Below are positions 32,951 through 44,714 of a DNA stretch of 64,000 bases, in pieces; position 1 is the stretch's first letter, and each line of letters opens with the position of its first letter. The stretch lies in contig LNAC01000732.1 in NCBI GenBank assembly GCA_002007465.1, forward strand, positions 1 to 64,000, read 5' to 3'. A program made the translations under genes and the position numbers. This stretch comes from Ailurus styani. Its lineage: Eukaryota; Chordata; Mammalia; Carnivora; Ailuridae. The notes beneath the pieces are model-generated. The model was not told where the DNA came from, ran no database searches, and saw nothing but the letters and a program-made list of their open reading frames with translations.

Positions 32951-34320
32951 ATTGTGAAACACTGTATGGGGATGATGGGCAATGGATTCCTATATACTGG
33001 TACAGCTTTTGTAGGATGCCTGCCTTACCTCTAGCTAAGATGAGCTAGTGGCTGTACTTGTCCTCCAAGTCTAGCAGAACACTCCACTCGATGGCATGTG
33101 TTAACTGTGGGTTTAGCTGTGCCTATATGCTCTACACGGGGGACGCATAGTGAAAAAGAATCCAAGAGTAAACTTCTTGCGGGAGAGGCAGCCACAGCAT
33201 GGTAATGAGTTTACAAAATGATGGTCTCTAAAGCCTTGGCCCACGCCAGCAATCAGAACTGGCGAAAACAAAGCATCATGCTAGTATGAATTGAACTCTT
33301 TATGAAAAAGTTTGTAGAATAAAGCGAAGTTGTTCAGGAAGTAAGCGGGAAGGGATCAAGGGCTATCAGATCTTATTTCCAAACAAGCAAATAAAAAACT
33401 TAGATTCTTCCTTGGCTTTCAAAATAGGCCCAGGAAACTCCTTTGTCTAAAACCAGTACATATCTGTTTTTGAAATTCACTTCCGAGTTTTTGTTTGTTT
33501 GGTTTTACAAAGACAACATCCATTAAAGGAACATTACCAGAAGAGACACTGTATGTAGAATATAACTAAAGGACAGCCTTAAGTTGGTCAAGGAATATCC
33601 TGGCTTACTTATAAGAAATGAAGGCCAAATGCCTCCTGTCCTTTGATCAACATGCTTCTAAAACAGTGCGTATAAACAAGACTATCAAGAAAGCACAGAG
33701 AGCCGTTATTTGCAAATAGGATCAAGGACATGTTACTTGACTAGAGGATAAGCACAGTAATGACCATGGCTCCTGGTTTAGGACATGAGTCAGAAACAAT
33801 ACAAACATGAGGACTCTATCACTGTTCAACAACCTCTCAGAAAAGAACAATTTGTTTACCATGAAAGCTGTTTGTGGAAAATGTGTGTGGGGGGGTGTAT
33901 GAGCACGTGTGCATGTGTATGTGTATGTATAAAACATGCACTGCAATGGTCTCAGCAAAAGAGATGATGCTTAGTCATTCTAATATAACACTGGAGGAAT
34001 AACTATTCCTCATCCTGCAATGTTTTTCTATGATGCTTTATATTTGATTTGCAACCATTAAATTCCTGAGTCCCTGAGGAGCATATAGGTGCGGAATTAT
34101 TTTTATCACCGCTTTTGGTTGCTGATGGACACATATTTTAAGTTTACCCTGCAAACCAGCTCTTCACATCTTGCCTGGATCCAGTACCCCATTATATAAG
34201 ACAAAAGTTTGAGGTAGCTGTGCTTCATGTCTCTCTTCCATCTATCCATCGTCAGCTATTATTAAGCTCCATAAACATTTCTTAGAATATTTCGAGAGAC
34301 TAACAACACTAATTGATAAC
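32951..34320. other. No gene; unique sequence
   Basis: A GT-rich low-complexity stretch lies at 33880-33932. From 33020 to 33400 the sequence is repeat-poor. No gene signature on either strand. Confidence 0.55.
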
Positions 34321-34324
34321 AACT

Positions 34325-34525
34325 GCAGTAGCAGACATCTTTTATTGGGCATTTAGCATATGTCAGATGACCTAAACCCTTCACAGCACTAACCCTACTA
34401 CAAAGCCAAGAGTCAGATAATCCTCGTTTGACAGGCAAGAAAATAAAAGTACAATAGAAAGAATAACACTTGCTCAATATCATAACTGGAACAAAGAAGA
34501 GCCAGGATTGTAGGACAAAGTTGAA
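34325..34525 (+). mobile_element. MIR
   Basis: 'cagacatcttttattgggcatttagcatatgtcagatgacctaaacccttcac', 'aatcctcgtttgacaggcaagaaaat' and 'acacttgctcaatatcataactggaacaaagaagagccaggattgtag' follow MIR from the core to the end. Confidence 0.82.
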
Positions 34526-35283
34526 AAATCCAGAAAGTAGCAAGTAGGAAAGATCAGCCTTTAGTCTCCAACCACCCTACATTCACTGCCTCTTCATATG
34601 TGCGCACATGTTTGTGTTTGTGTGTACCTAAGATATATACGCATATAAGTGAATATATACATGTGTATAGATATCATCACATATATCTATGTATGTAAGC
34701 TTTATCTATGTATCACTATATGGCTTCTGGTTTCATTAGTATGTAAAACAAACACTTCGCAGCTGAGTTCATTACCACAACCACCACCCACTCCAGCAGA
34801 AATGGCTAACACAGAGCAAGTGGCCATACCACAGATCCATGACTGGAAATGGTCCACTTAGCCAGGAAGTTCAACTTCCAAAATCTTCTACTTTTATTTG
34901 AGACCACATAAAGAGCTATTGTCGATAGAAAGTAAATGGAAGGGATGAGAGTCACTTCAAAACCAAGGTTTTTAGGAAGCAGGTATGTCTGTCACTCTAT
35001 TTCTCTTTTCATTATTTGGATGCAATAATGATAGAATCCTATGGAATATAAGGGACACAAGACTGTAAGAGCCTGAGTCCCAAAATCACCACACAGAAGA
35101 AAGCTACATACCACTACCACCACCAATAACAAAAACAATAAACAGTGTTTTGTATGAATGAGAAATAAACTGTTTAGCTGCTCAAATGGAGAAATCTATT
35201 TGTAACAACTGTCTTTCCTTCCCTACACACTCAAGAAGATCCTTTATTCCATTTTCTTTACTTATCATTGCCTATCACTTTCA
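34526..35283. other. No gene; unique sequence
   Basis: AT/GT low complexity at 34605-34720; the rest is unassigned. Confidence 0.55.
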
Positions 35284-35287
35284 CATG

Positions 35288-35699
35288 CAGGGACCAGAAC
35301 ATTTTTTCCGAAATGGCCAGATAGTAAATATTTAAGGCTCTGAGGGCCACAAAAGGTCACTGTGGCATATTATACTTCATTTTTAAACAATTCTTTAAAA
35401 ATGTTTAAAATAAAAGCTTTGGGGTGCCTGGATGGCTAAGTGGGTTATGCATCTGACTCTTGATTTCGGCTCAGGTCATGATGATCTCAGGATTGTGAGA
35501 TCAAGCCCTCCACTGGCCTTGATCCCAGGTATGGAGCCTGCCTGGGATTTTCTCTCTCCCTCTCCCTCTGCCTCTCCCCCAGATCTCTAAAAATAAATAA
35601 AATAAAATAAAAAATTTTGAAAAGCCTTCACTTGAGGGCTATACAGAAACATGCTGTGAGATGGATTTGGCATGTGGGCCATAGTCTGTCAACCCCTAA
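35288..35699 (+). mobile_element. hAT-type DNA element split by a SINE
   Basis: Left part 'ccagaacattttttccgaaatggccagatagtaaatatttaaggctctgagggccac' and right part 'gatttggcatgtgggccatagtctgtcaacccc' belong to one common nonautonomous hAT family of mammals (exact name uncertain). The CAN-SINE at 35421-35619 interrupts it. Confidence 0.75.
35421..35619 (+). mobile_element. CAN-SINE inserted in the hAT element
   Basis: Head GGGGTGCCTGGATGGCTAAG, centre GGCTCAGGTCATGATGATCT, CT-rich block and A-rich tail. Flanks AAAAGCTT (35412-35419) and AAAAGCCTT (35620-35628) suggest a short target duplication with one difference. More diverged than the young copies. Confidence 0.9.
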
Positions 35700-35919
35700 C
35701 TTAGCAATATCTGGTCAGGCTAAAATTTTAATTACAAATTATGTCACATAACCACTAACAAAGTTATTTGGGTCTATGCTTCCTATTTTACCAGCTCTGA
35801 AGTTTTTCTCCTAGATTCCAGACTCTTCCTCATGCTGGTTATGCTGACTTCCCATCTTCCAGTTAGTCTCTAAAACAAGCCCATTTCCTCATTCCTCACT
35901 GACACACATCCCTTGCCCC

Positions 35920-36290
35920 ATGTGTAGAACTCCCTTGTACAGCACTTATTCATGCTCTTGCCCAAAGTTCAATGTCAAGTATATGACCAGTCAATGCCCA
36001 CTCTATGACTTTTCCCCTCCAAAAACCTTCACCAGTAAACTTTAATGCTTCGAGTTTTCTCTTTCTTCTGAGCTCCTGAAAGAGGAATCCTACATTATAT
36101 TATTTGGTGCTTAATTATATTCTTGGGACTCAACTATGCACCAGTATTGTCTCAGGCACTGAGACTGCAATAATGCATATGCCATAGGCCTTGCCCTTAA
36201 GAAGGACTAAACAGACCAGCAAGCAATGACAATACAAGGTTATAAGTGCTACCAATGAGAATCAGAGAGCAGCGTGGGAAGTACATAGTG
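35920..36290 (+). mobile_element. L2 fragment(s)
   Basis: 'gcaccagtattgtctcaggcactgagactgcaataatgcatatgccataggccttgcccttaag' and 'gaccagcaagcaatgacaatacaaggttataagtgctac' are diverged L2 3' phrases. Confidence 0.65.
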
Positions 36291-36465
36291 AATAGTTTGT
36301 CTCAAGCCTTCATGCCTTTTTTTACTTTGTTTCAAAGGCACATCTGATTGTTAGGTCAAGAGAAGAAGATTGTGTATATGTTTGTGTGTGTTCTCCCCTT
36401 TTGCTTAGTACTGAGCATATTTCAGAAGAGCATTCAGTTGATGGAGATACAAGAATTCAGATCAA

Positions 36466-36662
36466 GGGCGCCTGGGTGGCTCAGTGGGTTAAAGCCGCTG
36501 CCTTCGGCTCAGGTCATGATCCCAGGGTCCTGGGATCGAGGCCCACATCGGGCTCTCTGCTCGGCAGGGAGCCTGCTTCCTCCTCTCTCTCTGCCTGCCT
36601 CTCTGCCTACTTGTAATCCCTCTCTCTGTGTCAAATAAATAAATAAAATCTTTAAAAAAAAA
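36466..36662 (+). mobile_element. Young CAN-SINE with 15-bp target duplication
   Basis: Close to consensus throughout, with TGCCTACTTGTAATCCCTCT in the 3' part. The perfect direct repeat AAGAATTCAGATCAA lies at 36451-36465 and 36663-36677. Two apparent coding frames here (around 36348-36638) are translated SINE. Confidence 0.97.
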
Positions 36663-36677
36663 AAGAATTCAGATCAA

Positions 36678-37820
36678 ATTAATTATTAATTTTGGCATAC
36701 TTAGATGAAGGGTAGTGTCTCAGATACTTAGGTATACTAAAAAAAATAAAATATCATTTATAATTATGCTAGTTTCAGGAAAGTTTTGAAATTACTAACC
36801 ATAGAAGACTAATGAGCAACAGGATCATTAAAATAAAAATAAAAATGGAAAAGTAATATAGTACAAGGGAGACTGCAATTATTCCAGAGACACAGTCTAA
36901 AGATCGTTATTACAATGGCATATTAAATATGACTCTGAGCTACATAATGACCAATACAAACATACACAATAAAGAGAGAGAGACAGACAATATTGTCTGA
37001 TGAAAGAAAGAGAATCAGTTAACCAGTCTAGTTGAATTATCTGGTGAGATATTTATTTTTAAAAATAACTATGCCCAAACTTACTCATTTTAATAAATCA
37101 AACCAAAATGTTTTTAATGACCAATGAGGAATATTACCAAGGTAATCAGTACAAAATCTTGCTGGCAGTAAAATTTAAAGGGAATGTATTGCCTGCATTC
37201 TTAGACAAGGAAATGTTCACATGTAACAATTTAAAATAATTAACTCTAGAAGAAGCTTCAGTTTAAAGTACAGGTCTATACTTGAATTTCTTAAGGAAAA
37301 ACAAAACAAAACAAAACAAAACAAAACAAAACAAAACTGTGTGCCAAGCAATTAACTTTTTGTTGATTTGAACTGAGAGAGCAAAAAATAAAATTTGAAA
37401 TATGGATGATTATTTAAATCTATCATATTGCTCCTCCTGAATGTCAGTGGGTATAGGAAGATTTCTGGCAGGTCCTGAGGAGCAGATGTTTAAAGAATCA
37501 GCTCACTATAGAATGACTGGAAACAGGCTCTGTCTCCTGTTTATGAGAGATGCACCTCTGCTACAGCAGCCAGACATGCCCATTGCAAAGTTGGCTTTTT
37601 GTTAGGAAACTTAAAGATCTTAACTCATATCTTTGTTGAGATAGAAGGCCATATCACTTCCGCCTGAAGATGGGGGAGAAAGGGCAGGCCAAATTTGGCC
37701 TCATGATCACAATGTGCTCAATTTCCTGGTAAAGTATTTAGGTCTGGCCCCAGAAATGTAAGCATTGGCATGATCTGGAAACTTTGAAAGGCAGCTGTTT
37801 CCAATTGGCAACCTAAACCA
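36678..37820. other. No gene; unique AT-rich sequence
   Basis: Holds a short GA run (36972-36990) and the AAAAC repeat described separately. No gene or named transposon seen. Confidence 0.55.
37297..37337. repeat. (AAAAC)n pentanucleotide repeat
   Basis: About eight tandem AAAAC units without interruption. Confidence 0.95.
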
Positions 37821-37824
37821 TAAT

Positions 37825-37995
37825 ACATTGGTTCTCATGGGTTAGCATATATCAGAATCTCCTAGAAGGTTTGTTAAAACAGATGGCTGAGCCCCTCTCT
37901 ATGATGTCCGAGTCAGTAAGTGAGATGTAAAGCCCAAGAATCTGCATTTCTCATAGGTCATCAGTTACTGTTGATTTAGGAACAACACCTTGAGA
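37825..37995 (+). mobile_element. MER5A-type hAT fragment
   Basis: 'cattggttctcatgggttagcatatatcagaatctcctagaaggtttgttaaaacagatggctgagcccc' and 'cagtaagtgagatgtaaagcccaagaatctgcatttctcatagg' follow MER5A order. Confidence 0.78.
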
Positions 37996-38059
37996 AATAA
38001 TTCAATAATGAAATACTAGGATGTCTAGACAACATCTCATATTGAACAGCACTACTTTT

Positions 38060-38247
38060 TTTTTTTAAAGATTTTATTTATTTGACAGAGAGAGAGATCA
38101 CAAGTAGGCAGAGAGGCAGGCAGAGAGAGAGAAGGAAGCAGGCTCCCTGCTGAGCAGAGAGCCCGATGCAGGGTTTGATCCCAGGACCCTGAGATCATGA
38201 GCTGAGCTGAAGGCAGAGGCTTAACCCACTGAGCCACCCAGGCACCC
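38060..38247 (-). mobile_element. Young CAN-SINE with 13-bp target duplication
   Basis: Reversed tail AAAGATTTTATTTATTTGAC, GAGAGATCACAAGTAGGCAG (the reverse of the CTGCCTACTTGT variant) and GAGCCACCCAGGCACCC head. Flanks CAGCACTACTTTT (38047-38059) and CAGCACTGCTTTT (38248-38260) differ at one base. Confidence 0.96.
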
Positions 38248-38260
38248 CAGCACTGCTTTT

Positions 38261-38612
38261 TAAAAGGGCTCATTCGTATTGGTTAGCTGCAAAACAGCCA
38301 CAGAAAACTAATTAAAATGCCCAAATAGATTTACATAGTAGGATCCATCTGAAAATTGAGGAAAATTGGCTAAAATTCTTTTGGGCATAAATTGTCTTCA
38401 GGACTTCTCTGAGGTTTTTAATTAGCTAATAGGCTCACATGAACTTCTGGACATGATAATGAAAATGGAGGCCAAACAAATCATTTCTCAAATCCCTATG
38501 TACAGTTTCATTACGACATGTAACCGGTCTTTCAAAACTCTGTGAAAGTGTCAAGGTTTATTTTGAAAGATGTTAATATCAAAGGATAAAAGTACTTTCT
38601 TTGCCTTCATTA
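38261..38612. other. No gene; unique sequence
   Basis: Nothing recognised. Confidence 0.55.
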
Positions 38613-38614
38613 TA

Positions 38615-38815
38615 ATATAGCCTAGTAATTAAGGCTATGGTGGCCTGCATTCAGAGGGACCAGAGTTTAAATCCTTACTTCAGCACTTACTAATATATCA
38701 ATTTAGGCAAGTGTTTTGTTTTGTTTTGTTCTAACTCTCCAAGCCTCTGTTTCCTTACTGTAAAATGCTGGTAATGCCACTTAATCCACAGCACTTTTAG
38801 GAGAATAAAACTGTA
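38615..38815 (+). mobile_element. MIR
   Basis: 'tatagcctagtaattaaggctatggtggcctgcattcagagggaccagagtttaaatcc' is the tRNA-like head and 'ttaggcaagtg...ctctccaagcctctgtttccttactgtaaaatgctggtaat' the 3' half, with a TTTTG expansion between them at about 38716-38730. Confidence 0.85.
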
Positions 38816-38829
38816 AAATGTTTTCAAGA

Positions 38830-40110
38830 GAATGAAAAGACAAGCTGCAGAGAGGGAGAAAATATCTGCAAAGATACATTTGAAAGAGGGATGTTATCTA
38901 AATATACAAAGAACTCTTATAACTCAACAAGTGAAAACAATCTGACTAAAAAATGGGCCAACAACCTTAAATGACACCACACTAATGAAGATACACAGAC
39001 ACCAAGTAAGTATATGAGAAGATGCTTCAAATCGGATGTCACTGCGGAAATGCAAATTAAAGCAATGATAAACCACTGTACACATATTAGGATGGCCAAA
39101 ATCCAGAACACTGGCAACACCAAATGTTGGTGCAGATACAGAAGAACAGAAATTCTCATTCATTGCTGGCAGGAATGCAAAATGGTGCAGCCACTCTGGA
39201 AGACAGTTTGGCAGTTTCTTATAAGCCTAAAAAAAAATTCTTACAATATGATGCAGCAATTACACTCCTTGATATTTACCCAAGGAGTTGAAAACTTATG
39301 TTGATACAAAATCCTGCACACAAATGTTTATAGCAGTTTTGTTCATAACTGTTTAAAACTTGGAAGCAAACAAGATGTCCTTCCGTAGATGAATGATAAA
39401 TAAACTGTGGCACATCAGACAATGGAATACTATTCAAGGCTAAAAGAAATGAGCTATCAGACCAGGAAAAGACAAGGAGAAGCCCTAAATGCATAATAAG
39501 TGAAAGAAACCGGTAAAGGCTGCATATGGTATGTTTCCAATTTTATGACATTCTGAAAAAAGAAAAACTATGGAAATGGCAAAAAGATCAATGGTTGTCA
39601 GGGGCTAGGGTGGGAGGAGGCATGAATTATGTAGAGCACAGAAGACTCTTAGGCAGTGAAAATACCCTGGGGGTGTCTGGGTGGCTCAGTTGGTTGGCTA
39701 AGCATCTGCCTTCAGCTCGGGTCATGGTATCAGGGTCCTTGGATGGAGCCCTGTGTCGGGCTCCCTGCTCAGTGGGGAATCAGATTCTCCCACTCCCTCT
39801 GCCCTTCCCCTCTCCTTCCAACCCCACTGGTGCTCTCTATCTTAAATAAATAAATTTATTTAATCTTAATCTTAAAAAAAGGAGAAAATACCCTGTATGA
39901 TACTATAATGATGGACACATGTCATTGTATGCTTGTCTAAACCCATCAAATGTACACTAAGAATGAACCTATTATAAACTATGCTCTTTGGATAATCATG
40001 ATGTGTCACTGTAAGTACATCAAATGTAGTACTCTGGTGGGGTAGGTTGATAATATGGCAGACTATGCATGGTGTATCACTACACCACAATGTTAACAAT
40101 ATTTATCATT
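38830..40110 (+). mobile_element. Old L1 (ORF2 end and 3' UTR), split by a SINE
   Basis: 'gggagaaaatatctgcaaagatac', 'ggatggccaaaatccagaacactggcaacaccaaatg', 'attcattgctggcaggaatgcaaaatggtgcagccactctggaagac' and 'acaatggaatactattcaagg' give the last third of ORF2, followed by 3' UTR to about 40110. The frame is broken repeatedly. The CAN-SINE at 39670-39883 is inserted in the 3' UTR. Confidence 0.9.
39670..39883 (+). mobile_element. CAN-SINE inserted in an old L1, 12-bp target duplication
   Basis: GGGGTGTCTGGGTGGCTCAG head, GGTCATGGTATCAGGGTCCT centre and A-rich tail. The perfect repeat GAAAATACCCTG lies at 39658-39669 and 39884-39895, so removing the insert restores the L1. Confidence 0.95.
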
Positions 40111-40700
40111 GAGCAGTAGAATAATTAATATATTGTACTTTCTTATGTATATATTTTTCTCTTATAAAAAATAGCTACACAAAAACATGTCATAACTACA
40201 TGTATTTTACAAGTGTAAACACTGGTTTTTATTTAGAAAAAATAGAGCTATATTTATTTTGGAAATTGATATATAAAATCAATTAATACAGCTAATATGA
40301 GGAGCTCTGTAAAAAAACAAGGATGACAATAGGGAGCAATTCTCTAGAACAAAACTTATGGAGTGATACTCATAAGTTTTTTGTGCTTTCTTTTATTTTT
40401 TCAGAGAGGAAAATAGATTATTTTCCATATAAAGCTGGAATTTTCTGCTATAAAATTGTGCTACATAATACATTATGTGCTTAATAAAATGGTTCTGCCT
40501 TTGGTCTCTATTTCTCTCTCTCAATCTCTCCCTTTCTCCCCCCACCCTTAGTCATCAGACCCATTATCACAAAATTAATCATTCCAAAGCAAAAATTTGA
40601 TGTCACTCTTTTTGCCATACATATTTATTGGTTTTGTGTGTGAAATTATTTTTTTGAAATATGACATATAAGCATCTTTGTTGTATCATATAATTATCAC
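40111..40700. other. No gene; unique AT-rich sequence
   Basis: A CT-rich patch at 40505-40548. Nothing else recognised. Confidence 0.55.
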
Positions 40701-40702
40701 TT

Positions 40703-40793
40703 CCTTTTTTTTTGTAGGCTCCACACCCAACATGGGGCTCAAACTTATTACCCCAAGATTAAGAATCACATGCTCCACCAAATAAGCCGGCCA
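40703..40793 (-). mobile_element. Truncated older CAN-SINE fragment
   Basis: 'gtaggctccacacccaacatggggctcaaacttattaccccaagattaagaatcacatgctcc' and 'aataagccggcca' are the tRNA-derived half of an older CAN-SINE type in reverse, preceded by a T run. Confidence 0.7.
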
Positions 40794-40984
40794 ATTCTTC
40801 ATGCAATCTCCTATATTTACCTTCTTCTCTAAAGATTTCCATAATTTCCCCACCCTGAATTGTTTTGTTTTTGAGTTCTTACAACTATGTATGTATGCGT
40901 GTGCACACAACTGGTGTAGCATTTATGATAGTCTGCCTTGTTAATAGCACCAACAGCAACCACAATGAATCAATGGTACAAATA

Positions 40985-41080
40985 AAAATTAACATTTAGT
41001 GAGTACTTACTTAATGCTAAACCCATGACAAGAGCTTTCCATGAATCACCACTTTCAGTTCCCCATTAAAATACAAGGTT
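40985..41080 (+). mobile_element. MIR fragment
   Basis: 'aacatttagtgagtacttacttaatgctaaacccatgacaagagctttccatgaatc' follows the MIR centre. Confidence 0.55.
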
Positions 41081-41309
41081 CCATGTGTTAAAAGCATGAA
41101 GTATTTTCTCCCTGGCGCATGACTAGGAAGTGTAATAGGTAGAACTTAATTATGTTTTTTCTTAATCTGGAGTCTATGACATTAATGACCATAACACTGA
41201 TAATTATCCCTGAATGCTCATTGGGTTTATGGAAGGAACTAAATATGGATGCTTGGCTACAACCTATAACTGCAGAATCAGCATCTCTTAGAATAAGGCA
41301 AGGACAAGA

Positions 41310-41310
<1 letters not shown>

Positions 41311-41340
<30 letters not shown>
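41311..41340. repeat. (TG)n microsatellite
   Basis: About fifteen TG units; explains a Cys-Val run in the overlapping short open frame. Confidence 0.97.
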
Positions 41341-41341
<1 letters not shown>

Positions 41342-41464
41342 TTATTGAAACATTTCCAAAGCTCTATTTGACTGATTAGGATCTACCAAGAGTCAGATGA
41401 TTTGTATCACTTATACTTTCCCCATTGAACTAAACCTATCATTTTTATTTATATATTCTTTTAT

Positions 41465-41820
41465 TTGGTATTAAGACTTTACTTTTTTAAAGCCATTTTA
41501 GGCTCACAGCAAAACTGAGGGGAAGGGGCAGAGATTTCCCATATACATCCAGATCCTACACATGCATAAGCATTATCAATATTCCCTAACACAGTGGTAC
41601 ATTTGTTACAACTGATGGACTCTCACTGACACATCATAATCATCCAAAGTCCATAGTTTACAAAAGAGTTCACTGTCCATGTTGTATGTTCTATGGGTTT
41701 GGGTAAATGTATAATGACACATACCCTTCATTATGGTACCATACAATGTATTTTCACTGTCCTAAAAATTCTCTGTATTCCACCTATTCATCCCTCCCAT
41801 TCCCCAAGATAACATATATA
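41465..41820 (-). mobile_element. Old L1 3' UTR fragment
   Basis: 'agccattttaggctcacagcaaaactgaggggaagg', 'atagtttacaaaagagttcactg...gttgtatgttctatgggtttggg' and 'ctctgtattccacctattcatccctccc' are the antisense L1M 3' UTR in order. Confidence 0.85.
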
Positions 41821-41823
41821 TTG

Positions 41824-41919
41824 TTAAAGATTTATTTATCTGTTAGGACAGTGAGAGAGATAAAAAAGCCCAAATCAAGAGTCTGATGCTCAACTGACAG
41901 AGCCACCCAGACACCCAAG
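41824..41919 (-). mobile_element. CAN-SINE with internal deletion
   Basis: Tail TTAAAGATTTATTTATCTGT and head AGAGCCACCCAGACACCC remain, but the centre is mostly missing (about 95 bases in all). Its position directly after 'ccaagataac' suggests insertion into the L1 just described. Confidence 0.8.
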
Positions 41920-42265
41920 AAAAAATATTTTTTAAAACATTTAAAAAATATTCAAAACTTACTCTTGCTATGCTATTGTGCTATATTCACCATGATGTGA
42001 TGAGTTGCACTATATTCTGCTTGAAAACTGAAGATCTTTTTTTTCTTTGTCTTTTTAAATTTTTTACCGTCTCCCTCTTTCATCCCATACTAATACCTAA
42101 TACCTGGCACATAGTAAGGTCACCAAAAAATCCTAATAATATCATATATAGTTGCATAAAATAATCTATTTTCCTGTGGGCTGCAGTAATGGGAGACGTT
42201 ATCAATGAAAGGATTCCCACTAATTTCAGCGAAAGTTCTTTTAACCTGGATATGTCTTTTTTTCT

Positions 42266-42486
42266 TTAATTTTTTTAATGATTTATTAATTTATTTTAGA
42301 GAGAGAGAGCACAAGAGAGCATGTGTGTACACAGGGGGAGGGGCAAAGGGAGAGGAAAAGAATTCTCAAGCAGACTCCCTGTCAAGCTAGGAGCCTGACA
42401 TGAGGCTCCATCTCAGAACCCTGAGATCATGGACCTGAGCCAAAATCAAGGGTCCCATGCTTAAAAAACTGAGCCACCCAGGCACC
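42266..42486 (-). mobile_element. CAN-SINE, full length, diverged
   Basis: Reversed tail TTTTTTAATGATTTATTAAT, GA-rich block, GCAGACTCCCTGTCAAGCTA, CCCTGAGATCATGGACCTGA and CTGAGCCACCCAGGCACC. Confidence 0.92.
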
Positions 42487-44714
42487 ATGACATCCCTTTT
42501 TATTATTGTTGAGATTAGGGAAAGGTTTTCTTCAGAAGAAATGCTTATTCCTACTAATAGAACCTTTCCTATGTGAGAATTTTGGGGAATGAAATAAAAT
42601 ATGCAAAGACCCTTTGAAGGAGTTGGTGCCATCTCTCTGAACTTGACCTCTATAACAACAACTAAGAACAGAACATAAACTACTAGATTTACCATGTTGT
42701 AACTTTCTCTTTTCCCCCCTGGGTCTTTCTTCCTTTATTGGGGAACAAAAGGTAAAAAATAAAAGAAAAAATACAATACACAAAAACAAAAGCAATTCTT
42801 TCCAAAAGATTTCTATTGAAGCAATAATGCTTAAAAGCTTTCAGAAAAGATACAAAGGGAGGAAAATATGCAAACTACACAAAATAGCTGATTACAGCTC
42901 AGTTTTATACAATGCTTAGATAATGGCACATTAAAAGGTGAAAAGCTTGAGGCTATCTAAAGGTTAAAATATATTAGGATTCTCTTTTACTTAAGTGGGG
43001 TTTTTTTGCATTATCAGTAAATTCTGAAAGGTTTTTATTACCTGCATAATTCAATGAATTTGAATGTTGACAGTATGTAAGAACAAGAACAATGGACAAA
43101 AAAAAAGTCAAAAGTAGGAAGGTAGAAAACAGTTATAAGTGGAACAAGACTATTTTTGGCCTATGCTATTCTTTAGCCATGAGCTTGGAAAAGGGAATAA
43201 CAGATGGACATGGTATAAAGGCCATTGCTAATTAGATTTATATATACACATATATGTTAAATGATATCCTTACATCTTTTCTTAAATTTTGTGTTATTTA
43301 ATATTATTTAAAAGCTGGCTGAAAAGGTATTTCCCTTGTAAGAAATGGCAGACCATAGCCTATAAAGCACAGGCTTCTACTTTTGTTGTTACATTCAGAG
43401 TTTAAGAAATGTGAGAATACAGGGAATTACTAAGTGTACAGTCATTTAGGGTCAATAAATGGAGTCTCAATTTTGAAACCTTGGTTAAGGCTTGAAAATG
43501 ATGGGCTCTTACATAGGAAAGGACTGGGAAAAATGGATCTACACTGAGAGACAAATCCAATTAAAGGGTCTCTAAATTAAACCTGAAAAAAAGGTATGGT
43601 GATGATTATAGCATGATAAATGCAGGAAAGCCACATGCCCAATCATTATGGAAGCCAAGAAGTATGGCAACAGGGAAAGGGTACTAATTTAAGATCTTTA
43701 TGGTAATTTATACTGGAAGATTGGAAAAAAATGTAAAACATTTAGGATGTTCTATGATTGTATATCCATGCTCAAAACATCAGTAATAAGTAAAGAATGA
43801 GACTAGTAGAGAGGAAAATAATCTCAGCAATCATCAATACTTTGCCAAATGGGACTTACTTTTTTCTTTTTTTTTTAATGATCATGGGAAGTTTTTCTCA
43901 GTTCAAATAAAAATGACTTGCTAGAAATGGAGGTCAAACAGTAGATGCATTAAGGATAAAATGGACTGGCTTAAAATTTAAAAAAACCTAAATGGTAGTA
44001 AATATGATAGCAAAGTTCAGTAAAAATAATAGAAGCCAAAAGTTGCTAGCTGTAGACTCCTAGTCAAATGGAATATACTGTTACTCTATAACTGAAAGAG
44101 AAAACAGGCTTAAGAGTAACGGAAGATGTAAGCTTGCCAACCATCTGCTAATGTGTTTACCTTGCTAAAAAGAAGTATCTAATAAATCCCTGGCTTGACT
44201 TGAGGTCTATTAGAAAGAAAAGTATCAACTTTGGGGTCAGGCTTTGTTCAAGAACTCCAGTTCTTCAAATTAGAAGCTTGATGTGAGTTACACCTGCCTG
44301 AGGTGACTGGGTCCTGTGACTGCCCTGCATTTCAACTGTGGGGATATAATAAAAAAGAGGTCACCCTGAGTGCCACCCTGGCTTGTACTTGTATGTAGCC
44401 AGTCAGTGCATGTCCACAGACTACTGTTTAGGAAGCACCAGGCTAGTAGGAACAGTAAAAGAATATAAAATTATAAGCTTCCTGCACGTAAGAGCACAAT
44501 GCACATTAATTCCATCATTTTCTTTGCAGATAGGAACACAGAAGCTATTTGCTGATAATCCTGGCCAAGATTCTAGTACAAATAAAGAAAACTATTTATA
44601 AATATTTGAAAGTAAAGGGGTTACCACCAGATTCCAGTCTGGTTTACTACCACCAGCAAGTTGTTGCAAACCGATTTTTCTAATAATGTGTTTTAAAGTC
44701 AATTGCTTATCTCT
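42487..44714. other. No gene; unique AT-rich sequence
   Basis: More than 2 kb with no repeat I can name apart from a T run near 43863-43877. The open frames are short and without domains. Confidence 0.55.

Noticed and set aside
39526..39853. Two overlapping open frames of 107 and 65 codons
   Set aside because: They run through an old L1 3' UTR and the SINE inserted in it, with no independent coding content.
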